Origin: Verrucomicrobia bacterium UBA1200
GTDB lineage: Bacteria > Verrucomicrobiota > Kiritimatiellia > RFP12 > UBA1067
Reading direction: 5' to 3'
DNA length: 64,000 bases
Assembly (NCBI GenBank): GCA_002309765.1
Contig: DBXY01000017.1
Span: 61,195 to 125,194 of the forward strand
The notes beneath the pieces were generated by a model. The model made no database searches, was not told the origin of the DNA, and saw only the letters and a program-made list of their open reading frames with translations. A program made the position numbers and the translations under genes. This document shows positions 8,062 through 16,330 of this stretch, piece after piece (position 1 is the stretch's first letter; every line of letters begins with the position of its first letter).

Positions 8062-10680
8062 TTACTTCAACATAATAATCGTGCCGCTAATGTCGGTGAA
8101 CACCGCGGAGAAACGCTGAAACTCGGTGATGGTTCCGCTACTCGTACTTGTCCAAGTCGAAACATCCTCTTGAATGGTCACGGTATAACTTCTGGGACAG
8201 TTCGCGACCGCGATCTTGCCGCGGATTTTCTCTGCGGCGGCCGCAGTGATGGAGAAGAGCGGAACACTGAAACTGCCGTTGGGAGCGGTATCACCGAAAT
8301 CAATCTCGACCTGAAGATTATCCGCGCCAGCGGCAAGAGTTATGGCGGAGTCATTGCCATCCACAAGGCCGAATTCGCCCAAAAGCTCATCGGCAGGGTC
8401 TTTGTCCACCATATAGGCGCTGCCACTGTAGAAGGTAAGCTGCAGACTGCCGATCGCCTCAACGGTAAGCGGCTTGAAGTATCCCTCCTTAATGTCCATG
8501 TTTTTGCTGTTTGAGGTACGCTTCTCGTTACCCAGCGCCAACGTCCCCGCCCCCGTCTTGGTGGCTTTACCGTTCCACACCGTTTCAGAGGTGATGGTCA
8601 GCGTCTTACCCTCCGGAACTTCGACAAAACCGTTGTTGAAACAGACCACGCGGTTTACGTCGTCCAGCGTTAGCGACTCCTGAACCGACAGTACTCCGTA
8701 GTTATAGATATACAAGCCATACGCCTGACGCGTGGCGGGGTTACCGCCGATATTGTCCTTGGAGCTGATGTACATAATGGGATAACCGGTCGATGTCCGC
8801 TCGTTGTCGCCGATCTGCCAAGTGCCGGTGAAGTCGGTGTTGTCGCCCGTCACATAGACATAGGAACGCGTGGACGTGCTGTAACTTGTCGCGCAGGCGC
8901 ATCCCGTGCCGTGCAGGTTAGCCGCAACCGTGAAGGTTCGGTTCGCCTCCGTTGCGAAATTGGCCTTCATATTGTCCGGCGCCAAGATGGTGACGTTCCC
9001 GTAGAGAGTCTGCGACGTCACGCCCGACGAACCCGCGCCACCGGTGACAATGGTTTTTTGACCCATCCGCAGATCGTTGACCGTCAGGGATTTGTCCTTG
9101 ATGCGAAGATCGGCGCGGGTTCCCGAATTGCCGTAAATATAGAGACTCTCGCCCGGGAAGGTCACATCGTTCGCTGTTCCGACACTGGTACGGAGCAGTT
9201 TAGCGTAGGTGACGTATGCCGCACCGGCATGGGCGGCCTGGCCGTCCTCCCACGCGGTAGCGTCGGTAAAGTATTTGTCATTGACGATCTGGTTGATCAC
9301 CTGAAAACTCTGGCAGAGATAAACCGTCTGGATACCGGTGTCATCATCAGTCTCGATGGCAATAGAAGAGGTCACCTGCTCCCTCGGATCAGCAACCGAA
9401 ACATCGATAAAGTCTTCCAACGTCACCGTCCGAATCGAGGTTGGAATCTTTAAAACCGGATACCGTTGCGCCATACCATAACCGGTCAGACCAATCTGCA
9501 TCGGCCACGCCGTGACGTTCTCCGCTTCGGTTAGCGTCACGCAATCGGAGTCAGACAAAGAAACATCGAACATCAGATTCGAAACCGTATGCCCACTTCC
9601 AAGAGTGACGGAGCCGACCGTCCCGATTCCGGCGGGATTGAACGAACCGTTATTAAGCATGGTACGACCGTTCAGCTGATCCTGATCCGCACTGAAGGTG
9701 GCGCCCGCAAGAGTGGTAAAGGTTGTGCAATCCGCACCGATCTCTATACCCTGCGTGAAACCGAACGAACCCTGCGTGACCGTGAGATTCCCCGCATTCC
9801 AGGCGGCGTCGAAAATCGCAATGCCAGAGCCCCGTTTCTCCATGGGACCGCCGATGATCGGCATCTGGAAAGTGGCCTTGAAGTCGACGCGGTTCCCGAC
9901 GAAGATGGTACATCCCGAATCATCGGCCGTGATACCGCCGTTTTCGCGGGCAATCACCACCCCGTCGGTGTCCGCCGCGCTCAACACGCCCTTGTTGACG
10001 AGGTTAATCGCGTCGGGGGTGAAAGTCTCAAGCGGGCCGCCGACCGCCTTGGTGTTGCTGAAACCGAGGTACATGTTGGCGCCGTTCGCCTGCATTTTGC
10101 CGAAGTACCCGGTGTTGTCGCCGCCAAGAAAACAGAGGTACCGCCCGTCATTCTCACCCGACGTGCGCGACACCTCGAACATCGTGCCGACATCGCCGGT
10201 CATCGCAACGTTCCACAGCATCTTGCGGTCGCCGCCGTTGCCAGAACCCTGCATCTGGAAGGGTGCCGATTCGGGAGAGATAACGGTGCAGGTTCCCTTC
10301 ACATTACAGGTCTGGGAACCGTCGCCATGAGAGTATTGGCCGTTCGCCAGTATGAGGTTGTTGTGGGTGATGACGCAATTTCCCTTACTCTTGTGGATCA
10401 GTTTACCTTTCGCGCCGCCGACCTCTCCCAACTGCAGAGAATTCCCGGCAAAGGTGCAAGAATAGTCACCGGAATTCGAGTTTGGCGTCCGAATCACCGC
10501 ACTGGTACCCAACGCGACGAGGTAATCCGCGTCATCATGCGGCGACAGCCCGTCCGACCAGCCGCCCACGCCGTTGAATGACGTGGTGGTGGCGTTGTTG
10601 TCGCCTCTCGTCAAGGTGACTGTCTCCGCATAACCCATCAGCGCTGTCGCCGCCAAACCGAAAATGAGCAATCTTTTCAT
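8062..10680 (-). CDS. Large secreted beta-strand-repeat surface protein
   Basis: The 872-residue protein has a signal peptide (MKRLLIFGLAATALMGYAE). The rest is rich in Gly, Thr, Asn and short beta strands, in the style of autotransporter-associated beta-strand repeat proteins, for example TKTGAGTLALGNEKRTSNSK late in the sequence. No enzymatic motif is visible. It ends DISGTIIMLK, resembling the ends of two other surface proteins in this window. GTGGAG lies 7 bases ahead of the chosen ATG, and a clear promoter lies upstream. It sits inside a glycosidase cluster, so glycan binding or display on the cell surface is a plausible role (inference). Confidence 0.75.
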   Translation of the reverse strand: MKRLLIFGLAATALMGYAETVTLTRGDNNATTTSFNGVGGWSDGLSPHDDADYLVALGTSAVIRTPNSNSGDYSCTFAGNSLQLGEVGGAKGKLIHKSKGNCVITHNNLILANGQYSHGDGSQTCNVKGTCTVISPESAPFQMQGSGNGGDRKMLWNVAMTGDVGTMFEVSRTSGENDGRYLCFLGGDNTGYFGKMQANGANMYLGFSNTKAVGGPLETFTPDAINLVNKGVLSAADTDGVVIARENGGITADDSGCTIFVGNRVDFKATFQMPIIGGPMEKRGSGIAIFDAAWNAGNLTVTQGSFGFTQGIEIGADCTTFTTLAGATFSADQDQLNGRTMLNNGSFNPAGIGTVGSVTLGSGHTVSNLMFDVSLSDSDCVTLTEAENVTAWPMQIGLTGYGMAQRYPVLKIPTSIRTVTLEDFIDVSVADPREQVTSSIAIETDDDTGIQTVYLCQSFQVINQIVNDKYFTDATAWEDGQAAHAGAAYVTYAKLLRTSVGTANDVTFPGESLYIYGNSGTRADLRIKDKSLTVNDLRMGQKTIVTGGAGSSGVTSQTLYGNVTILAPDNMKANFATEANRTFTVAANLHGTGCACATSYSTSTRSYVYVTGDNTDFTGTWQIGDNERTSTGYPIMYISSKDNIGGNPATRQAYGLYIYNYGVLSVQESLTLDDVNRVVCFNNGFVEVPEGKTLTITSETVWNGKATKTGAGTLALGNEKRTSNSKNMDIKEGYFKPLTVEAIGSLQLTFYSGSAYMVDKDPADELLGEFGLVDGNDSAITLAAGADNLQVEIDFGDTAPNGSFSVPLFSITAAAAEKIRGKIAVANCPRSYTVTIQEDVSTWTSTSSGTITEFQRFSAVFTDISGTIIMLK

Positions 10681-10731
10681 AATAATCTCCACGCTATGCC
10701 AAACCCTAAAACACTCCTAACTACAAGTGAA

Positions 10732-10760
10732 AATTTACAAAAAAATCACATAACAGTCAA
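10732..10760 (-). promoter_or_regulatory. Promoter of the 872-residue surface protein
   Basis: On the minus strand TTGACT and TAAATT are separated by exactly 17 bases, about 52 bases upstream of the start codon. Confidence 0.65.
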
Positions 10761-10815
10761 GGCGAATTACGATAATCGCGGCAAAGTACCGGTAAAAATT
10801 GACTACGGCCCTTGC

Positions 10816-13167
10816 TTACCTCTGAACCGGCGACCGCCATTTGTAGATGTGAACGGCAAACGGCGCGAATTCGTCCGCGATAGCATTGCCGCCGCAAATA
10901 CATGTCCGGTTCTCGTAAAGAACTTCTACCGTCTCCGCCACCGGTACGGTAAGTTTCGCCGTGACCGACTCGGCCACCGCATTGACCGCCAGAAGATAGG
11001 ATGTGCCGTCATGCCGCTTCAATAGGCACGAAACAGACGGTCTGCCGTAACAATCCGTCTTCGGACCGGACAAAACTTCCGGCACCGGAGGCTGTCGGGG
11101 GGTACGCTCGACAAGGACCGGCTCAAGCGCCGAAAGCCGCCCGGCAAGGTCGCAGATGTTCTGCCAGCGTTCCGGCGTGGAGGTGACGCCCTCATTATCT
11201 TTGAATCCTCCGTAGGTGTACCATGTGAGACCGTGGGCACCGTGGATCACGGCGGCGAACGACATGGCAAAAAGCTGTTCGCGCGTGGGGAAGTGTTGCC
11301 AGCTGCTCCATCCTTTGAAATATTGAATGATTGCCCAGCAGGTACGCGGCTGGCCTTTCCCGTACTGTTTAACATCGGAGTGGAACAGCGCCATGTCGCG
11401 TATTACGTCGGCCACGCAAGTCTTGTCGCTGACGTCGCCATCCTTATTGCGGATGGGGTAAATTTCCGGCAAGAAACCGTCCGTTGCGGTCACGTAGTCG
11501 GAATATCGGGTCTTCGGGCCGCTGCCGATCGGATCGGCTTGCACGGTAATGCGCGTGGGATCTACCGCCTTTACCGCCTCGTCATAGTCAGTCTCCAATT
11601 CGGGCGGTATGTGATCGTATGTGTCATCACCCAGATACCAGGCGATAATGCTGGGGTTGTGGCGGCCGGTATTAATCAGATTTTCCTCCGGGAAACGCGC
11701 CGCCACCCAGAGTTTGATCCCGTATTTCACCGCTGCGGCGAGGAATTCCGGATCGTAGGCGTTGCCGTAAGTGTGGCCAAGATTGAAACCGGCCTCCTTC
11801 AATCCTTTGAAAGCGTTGTCAAAACTGTTCCCGTTGAAATCGCGTTTGCAGACGGCGTAAAGCCCAATCGGGAAGAACGGTTTGCCGTCGATAAGCGTCA
11901 TACCGTCATCGCGCAACGAGATTTTTGACGTGGTCGGCGCATCGCCAATGTAGAACATCTTTTTGCTCGCCGTCTTGTTGCCGTGGAAATCCGACACGCC
12001 CACCTCGGCGACATGCAGGCCCTCACCCCAGCCGCCAGTCGGCGCCGCGATGGATACCACGTTGCCGGTTCGCCGGACTGCCGCCGTCCGCTCCGCGCCA
12101 TCAACCGTAACCGTGAGCGTATTCCACAGGATAACCGCTTCGGAGGTACTCTCAATCGCGATACGCAACGGTTCATTCGCGTTGCGTGTGGGACTGTCCG
12201 AGATGCGGCGGATACGTGGCGGACGGACCTCGCGATCAACCGCCCAGTCGTGATCGGTCACCGCCCCAACCGTTACGGTATGGAGAACCGGCGTGGCCTT
12301 TCCGTCCGAAACAAGCGTCACGCGGTACTGGATCACAGGAGTGTCGGCGGTGAAAGGCGCATCGTAGAAACTCCCTTCCGTTCCGTCCGGACCATGGAAC
12401 AGCTTGCCCGCAAGCCTGTCCGCGCCTTCCGCCCCGCGCCATTGGAAACGCACTGCGCACCCGGTCGGAATATCCGCCCGCCAGGAGACGGCTCCGCCAT
12501 TGTGGATTTCAGAATCAAACCGCGCCCGTTTCGCGAACGTCGGAGCCCCTGTCAACTCTTCAAAGGACAAGGCACTGTAGGTCACACGATTTTCCGGGCC
12601 AATGTTCGGCAAGTCAAAACCAAGCTGCACCGCAAACGCCGTCGCCCCTTTCGGGATGTCGCCATATAAGGCGACATCCGTGCGCCGCCGCTTGATGGCC
12701 GTGTAACATATCGGTGTGCTGGGAAGCTTAACGCCGTCCGCCCCGAACCAATGGATAAAACTGCTCCAAGTCTCGCCGTCTTTACCCATGTCATTGATGG
12801 TGACAGTAGGATCTACGCTGAACGCAAGACGGTACCGTGCGCATCCGCCCTTGAGCGCGATTCTTTCGGAAAGCGCATGCCACGCTGTGTCGCATATCTT
12901 GGATGATCCCGTGAGGCAAAGCCCCTTCCCCTCAACATGGGCAATACCCAACTGGCCTTCATAGTTTTTGTCCGACCAGAACGCCTGGCGGCCAAATGCG
13001 TCGGCCGCCACCGTCTCAGTTCCGGTCAAGCGGCACATTACGGCGTCCGGTCTGACATCAGCGTTCTCTACTTCATAGACCGGCGAAAAAGATAACGCCT
13101 GCAACGCAACGGCAAAGGAAGCCGCCGCGAACGGCAAAACCCATTTACGATTTGTTTCTCGTCTCAT
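10816..13167 (-). CDS. Secreted multi-domain glycoside hydrolase-like protein
   Basis: The 783-residue protein has a signal peptide (residues about 8-25). Two or more beta-sandwich regions follow to about residue 410, and then a TIM-barrel region opens with LIDGKPFFPIGLYAV, a classic entry into clan GH-A barrels. Later motifs are IIAWYLGDDTYDHIPPEL (acidic residues where GH-A enzymes carry the acid/base) and IHGAHGLTWYTYGG. A short beta domain closes the protein. No family can be assigned with confidence. It resembles the 445-residue barrel protein in the same cluster only in its barrel motifs. A GGGGG sequence lies about 8 bases before the start. Confidence 0.7.
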   Translation of the reverse strand: MRRETNRKWVLPFAAASFAVALQALSFSPVYEVENADVRPDAVMCRLTGTETVAADAFGRQAFWSDKNYEGQLGIAHVEGKGLCLTGSSKICDTAWHALSERIALKGGCARYRLAFSVDPTVTINDMGKDGETWSSFIHWFGADGVKLPSTPICYTAIKRRRTDVALYGDIPKGATAFAVQLGFDLPNIGPENRVTYSALSFEELTGAPTFAKRARFDSEIHNGGAVSWRADIPTGCAVRFQWRGAEGADRLAGKLFHGPDGTEGSFYDAPFTADTPVIQYRVTLVSDGKATPVLHTVTVGAVTDHDWAVDREVRPPRIRRISDSPTRNANEPLRIAIESTSEAVILWNTLTVTVDGAERTAAVRRTGNVVSIAAPTGGWGEGLHVAEVGVSDFHGNKTASKKMFYIGDAPTTSKISLRDDGMTLIDGKPFFPIGLYAVCKRDFNGNSFDNAFKGLKEAGFNLGHTYGNAYDPEFLAAAVKYGIKLWVAARFPEENLINTGRHNPSIIAWYLGDDTYDHIPPELETDYDEAVKAVDPTRITVQADPIGSGPKTRYSDYVTATDGFLPEIYPIRNKDGDVSDKTCVADVIRDMALFHSDVKQYGKGQPRTCWAIIQYFKGWSSWQHFPTREQLFAMSFAAVIHGAHGLTWYTYGGFKDNEGVTSTPERWQNICDLAGRLSALEPVLVERTPRQPPVPEVLSGPKTDCYGRPSVSCLLKRHDGTSYLLAVNAVAESVTAKLTVPVAETVEVLYENRTCICGGNAIADEFAPFAVHIYKWRSPVQR

Positions 13168-13213
13168 CTTATGACCCCCAAATCAACTGTTCCGTGCGAA
13201 ACATCCCCAGCCG

Positions 13214-16024
13214 TCACGATCCTGATGTGGCGACCGCAATGCGTTTGAACTGAAGCCGCCAAGCGTCCGGCTCATCCGCAGCCGGAGTGCCAAGCTCCGT
13301 CGCACGGATACGCAAACTTTTCACCTTCGGATGGCCAATCACCGTGTAGAAATCCACCACAAACGATTCCCCCGGTTTCGGCGGGACCGCGTTGGAATAC
13401 GACTTCAGAACGCGCCATGCGCCAGCGTTGTCCATACCTTCCACGACAAACGCGCGCGGAAATCCCGCAATACCGTTGCGAGAATCACGGTCGTCACGAG
13501 CCCACAGCTCCAGCTTCTCCACGCTCTTAACCGCGCCAAGGTCAATCATGAGCCATTCCTCCGCCTTAGCGCTTCCATGCGATTTCGAACTCCAGCCCTT
13601 GGCCACCGGCGCGTTCATCGGTTTCGTAAGATTCTTTATAGTCCACCCGCCGGTCGGCGCTTCATGCGACGATGATGCAGAAATACGCAACGCGCCGCCC
13701 TCATCTCCGTTGGCATCATCCGTCACGGGATCGATCAACGCCGCAGGTTTTACCTTCTTCGCGACAATCGCATACTCGCCAGTCCCGAACGCATCGAGGG
13801 CGTTGGTTGTCTTCCCGTTGACCGTCACTTCTTCGCACGGCGGCAAAACCGCCGTCGCCATCCCGCCTTTGGGAACGTTAAACTTCGCCACAAGATTCCC
13901 GTCTTCCATCCGCCACGCGACCGTAATCTCGCCGTGCGGCGTGGGCACCTTCCCCGATGCCTGCGTCACGCCGCCGCACGGATGCGGGCAAAACTCGAAC
14001 TTCGCATATCCCGGCGCGGTCGGCACGATACCGAGGATTCCGGCAGACAGAATCCCCGCAATGGCCGTATCCGGATGCGACTCATCACCCCAGCCTTTCC
14101 GCATCAACCCCATGCACTCCGTGGTGGTGAGTGCCCCTTTCCATGCGGGATCAAGAAGTTTGAACCAGTTGTGCGCGGCTATCGCCTTAAGCCCACGATC
14201 CGTGAACCCGTACTCCATAAGACCGCGCGCGGCAAGTGCTTGGAACTTTCCGTGCCCGGTGTGAATCAAATACGGCGCGATGCGAAGTGCCTCGTCTCGC
14301 GTGGCGAAGCGGGTTGCCAGCGCAAGGGCGTTTGCCTCAAAGCCGAAACCGCGATTCTTGTCGGAGAGCGCGAAAAACCCGTCCTTGCCGATCCAGAAGC
14401 GCGAGCGAATCGCCGCAGAAAGCCGTTCTGCCCACTTCTCGAACCGAACCCTAGCGGCATTGTCGCCAAAGTCCGCCGCCAGCGTCGCCGCATCCTTGCA
14501 GCATTTCCAGAGAAGGATGTCCATATAAGCGCGGTGAGAAGTGTCGCCGAGATTGAGGTTGCAGGCGTGCTTGGAGGTCTCGCCGCGTTGCACGAACGTG
14601 CCGTCTTCCGCCGAGTGCGCCGCAAGGTAATCCATCAGTTTCAGCACATTGGGGTACAGCGCCCGCGTTGTCGCGGCATCGCCAGAATAAAGGTAGTAGT
14701 CGCGCAGAACGGGAACGAACCATGCGGCGAATTCGTCGGATGGGAACGGGCCGTACTCGCCGTCCACCGGCGGCACGGCGCGTTCGGCATAGGGAGAGGC
14801 GTGGACATATCCGGCGGGAGTCTGGTTGAAGCCGAGCATTTTCACCGATCCGCGCATATACGGCTCGTTGCCCGGATTGAAGGAATAGAAAATATTACGC
14901 TCCGCCCACCAAAGGTCTCCGCTCCAAATGAGCCTATCGCGCTTCGCGCCGTCCGCCACGTATGGCAACGTGCGGGGAAAGTCCCATTCGTCAAGGCCGT
15001 CCGCCACATCGAATCTGCTTTGCCAGCGCGTCACACCATCATCGCCCTGAATCGACATCTTCCACACGACCGGCCACGATTCTTTCTCCACCGCCAAACC
15101 AAAACGTTCGTCTTTGCGAATCGGCACGGAAACGGTTTTCACCTCATTCGTCGAGGTTTGCACCACTTCGGTACGCCGGTCGCCGACCAGAACATAAAAA
15201 CGCCCTTGCGGGAAATGCGGGTTGGCGTCAAATTCGTATTCAATGCGCAACGTTCCGTCGCATGGCGCGGCGGCGCGATGCCACCCCTCGCCCGCCGCCG
15301 CCTCAAGCTTGCGCGGAAGAAGCCTGCCTCCCGCGCACTTCCACGCATCATGGTTTGGGAACGCGGCGATTTGGCATGTCCATACGCTTATCTGCCACAA
15401 TCTGTCGAGGCGGGGATCGGAACACTCGAACGAGCCTTCGGGCTTGCCGTCGCGAAACACTTTCGCGTTTTCAATTTTAAAGGATGAAATCGTCACCTCG
15501 GTTCCTGGCGTGTCAAGCTGCAGCCGCACATACCGCTCCTGCCCTTGGATTAGCGGCGCAACGAAGCGGCCCGTGCGGCAAATGCGGTATATCTCATGGC
15601 GGTTGATATTGCCGGGCAGCGCCGGGATGTCGAACGTCGGCCCAAGATATCGGGCGCTTGTCTCGCGGGAGAAGCATCCTTTCTCGCCGAGACCGTCGGG
15701 GTGATTCGCGTAGGCGACACGCAGTATCGGACTGCCTTTCTCCGGACTGCTTTTCACCGCCGATACGTCGAACACGGCGTAACCTCCGAAGCTCGATTCG
15801 CCCAAATCCAGTCGCAACACCTGTGACTTGCCGTCGGCCGGGTAAGACAACGAGATCGGATACTTCACAGAGTCATCGGACGCAAAGGAAAAGTTTTCCC
15901 GAAGCGCCGCTGAACACGGGTGTGCCAAAACCATTGTGACCGCAAAAGCGGCCGCCAAAAGAATACCAGGCTTAATCGCATACGGTCTCCCGCCAAAAAA
16001 AGATTCTGTCATTCTTACTCTCAT
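13214..16024 (-). CDS. Secreted alpha-L-rhamnosidase-like enzyme (GH78 type) with C-terminal F5/8C domain
   Basis: After a signal segment (about residues 19-40) comes a beta-sandwich region. The (alpha/alpha)6 barrel is recognisable by AKRDRLIWSGDLWWAERNIFY, the GH78-type active-site segment, and by FAAWFVPVLRDYYLYSGD, LNLGDTSHRAYMDILLWKCC and the late LTTTECMGL region. Residues about 780-930 form a discoidin (F5/8C, CBM32-like) domain (GSAKAEEWLMIDLGAVKSVEKLELWARDD). The family removes terminal L-rhamnose from pectin side chains or plant glycosides. It is the first gene of the minus-strand cluster and faces a shared regulatory region. AAAGGGG lies upstream of the chosen ATG. Confidence 0.83.
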   Translation of the reverse strand: MRVRMTESFFGGRPYAIKPGILLAAAFAVTMVLAHPCSAALRENFSFASDDSVKYPISLSYPADGKSQVLRLDLGESSFGGYAVFDVSAVKSSPEKGSPILRVAYANHPDGLGEKGCFSRETSARYLGPTFDIPALPGNINRHEIYRICRTGRFVAPLIQGQERYVRLQLDTPGTEVTISSFKIENAKVFRDGKPEGSFECSDPRLDRLWQISVWTCQIAAFPNHDAWKCAGGRLLPRKLEAAAGEGWHRAAAPCDGTLRIEYEFDANPHFPQGRFYVLVGDRRTEVVQTSTNEVKTVSVPIRKDERFGLAVEKESWPVVWKMSIQGDDGVTRWQSRFDVADGLDEWDFPRTLPYVADGAKRDRLIWSGDLWWAERNIFYSFNPGNEPYMRGSVKMLGFNQTPAGYVHASPYAERAVPPVDGEYGPFPSDEFAAWFVPVLRDYYLYSGDAATTRALYPNVLKLMDYLAAHSAEDGTFVQRGETSKHACNLNLGDTSHRAYMDILLWKCCKDAATLAADFGDNAARVRFEKWAERLSAAIRSRFWIGKDGFFALSDKNRGFGFEANALALATRFATRDEALRIAPYLIHTGHGKFQALAARGLMEYGFTDRGLKAIAAHNWFKLLDPAWKGALTTTECMGLMRKGWGDESHPDTAIAGILSAGILGIVPTAPGYAKFEFCPHPCGGVTQASGKVPTPHGEITVAWRMEDGNLVAKFNVPKGGMATAVLPPCEEVTVNGKTTNALDAFGTGEYAIVAKKVKPAALIDPVTDDANGDEGGALRISASSSHEAPTGGWTIKNLTKPMNAPVAKGWSSKSHGSAKAEEWLMIDLGAVKSVEKLELWARDDRDSRNGIAGFPRAFVVEGMDNAGAWRVLKSYSNAVPPKPGESFVVDFYTVIGHPKVKSLRIRATELGTPAADEPDAWRLQFKRIAVATSGS

Positions 16025-16093
16025 CGCATCTTGCCCCTTTCCCAGGTTAGGATCGTTGCCCCCACAACAAGTCCATTATCCGTGCCGCCAAGA

Positions 16094-16124
16094 ATTATAT
16101 CCCAACCCCCACCGCATTAGTCAA
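16094..16124 (-). promoter_or_regulatory. Putative promoter of the rhamnosidase cluster
   Basis: On the minus strand a -35 TTGACT and a perfect -10 TATAAT are separated by 19 bases; the spacer is G-rich. It lies about 70 bases upstream of the rhamnosidase start. Confidence 0.5.
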
Positions 16125-16161
16125 GGACAACTTACGCCAAATTAGTAACCGGATTTCGCGA

Positions 16162-16203
16162 TTGCAAAACCAATGCGCATTGTGATAAAATTTGCATTGG
16201 TTT
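16162..16203 (+). promoter_or_regulatory. Promoter with embedded palindromic operator for the giant CotH protein gene
   Basis: TTGCAA (16162-16167) and TAAAAT (16186-16191) are separated by 18 bases. The spacer holds the perfect 12-bp palindrome CAATGCGCATTG (16171-16182). A wider inverted repeat, AAACCAATGC (16167-16176) and GCATTGGTTT (16194-16203), encloses the -10 box. The rest of the 306-base divergent region (16025-16330) shows nothing more. Confidence 0.55.
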
Positions 16204-16330
16204 TTAAGGGTGGTTCACCGGTTTGGGGACGCGCCGACACGGGTAAAAAGGTTACCGTGGCCTTTGTCGAGACCTGGTGAAAGAACAGTTAGCGTCATTT
16301 CACACATTAAACTGAAGGCATGCTAATAAA

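Noticed and set aside
13214..16024. Unsaturated glucuronyl hydrolase or other (alpha/alpha)6 enzyme instead of GH78
   Set aside because: The KRDRLIWSGD segment and the overall domain order fit GH78-type enzymes better.
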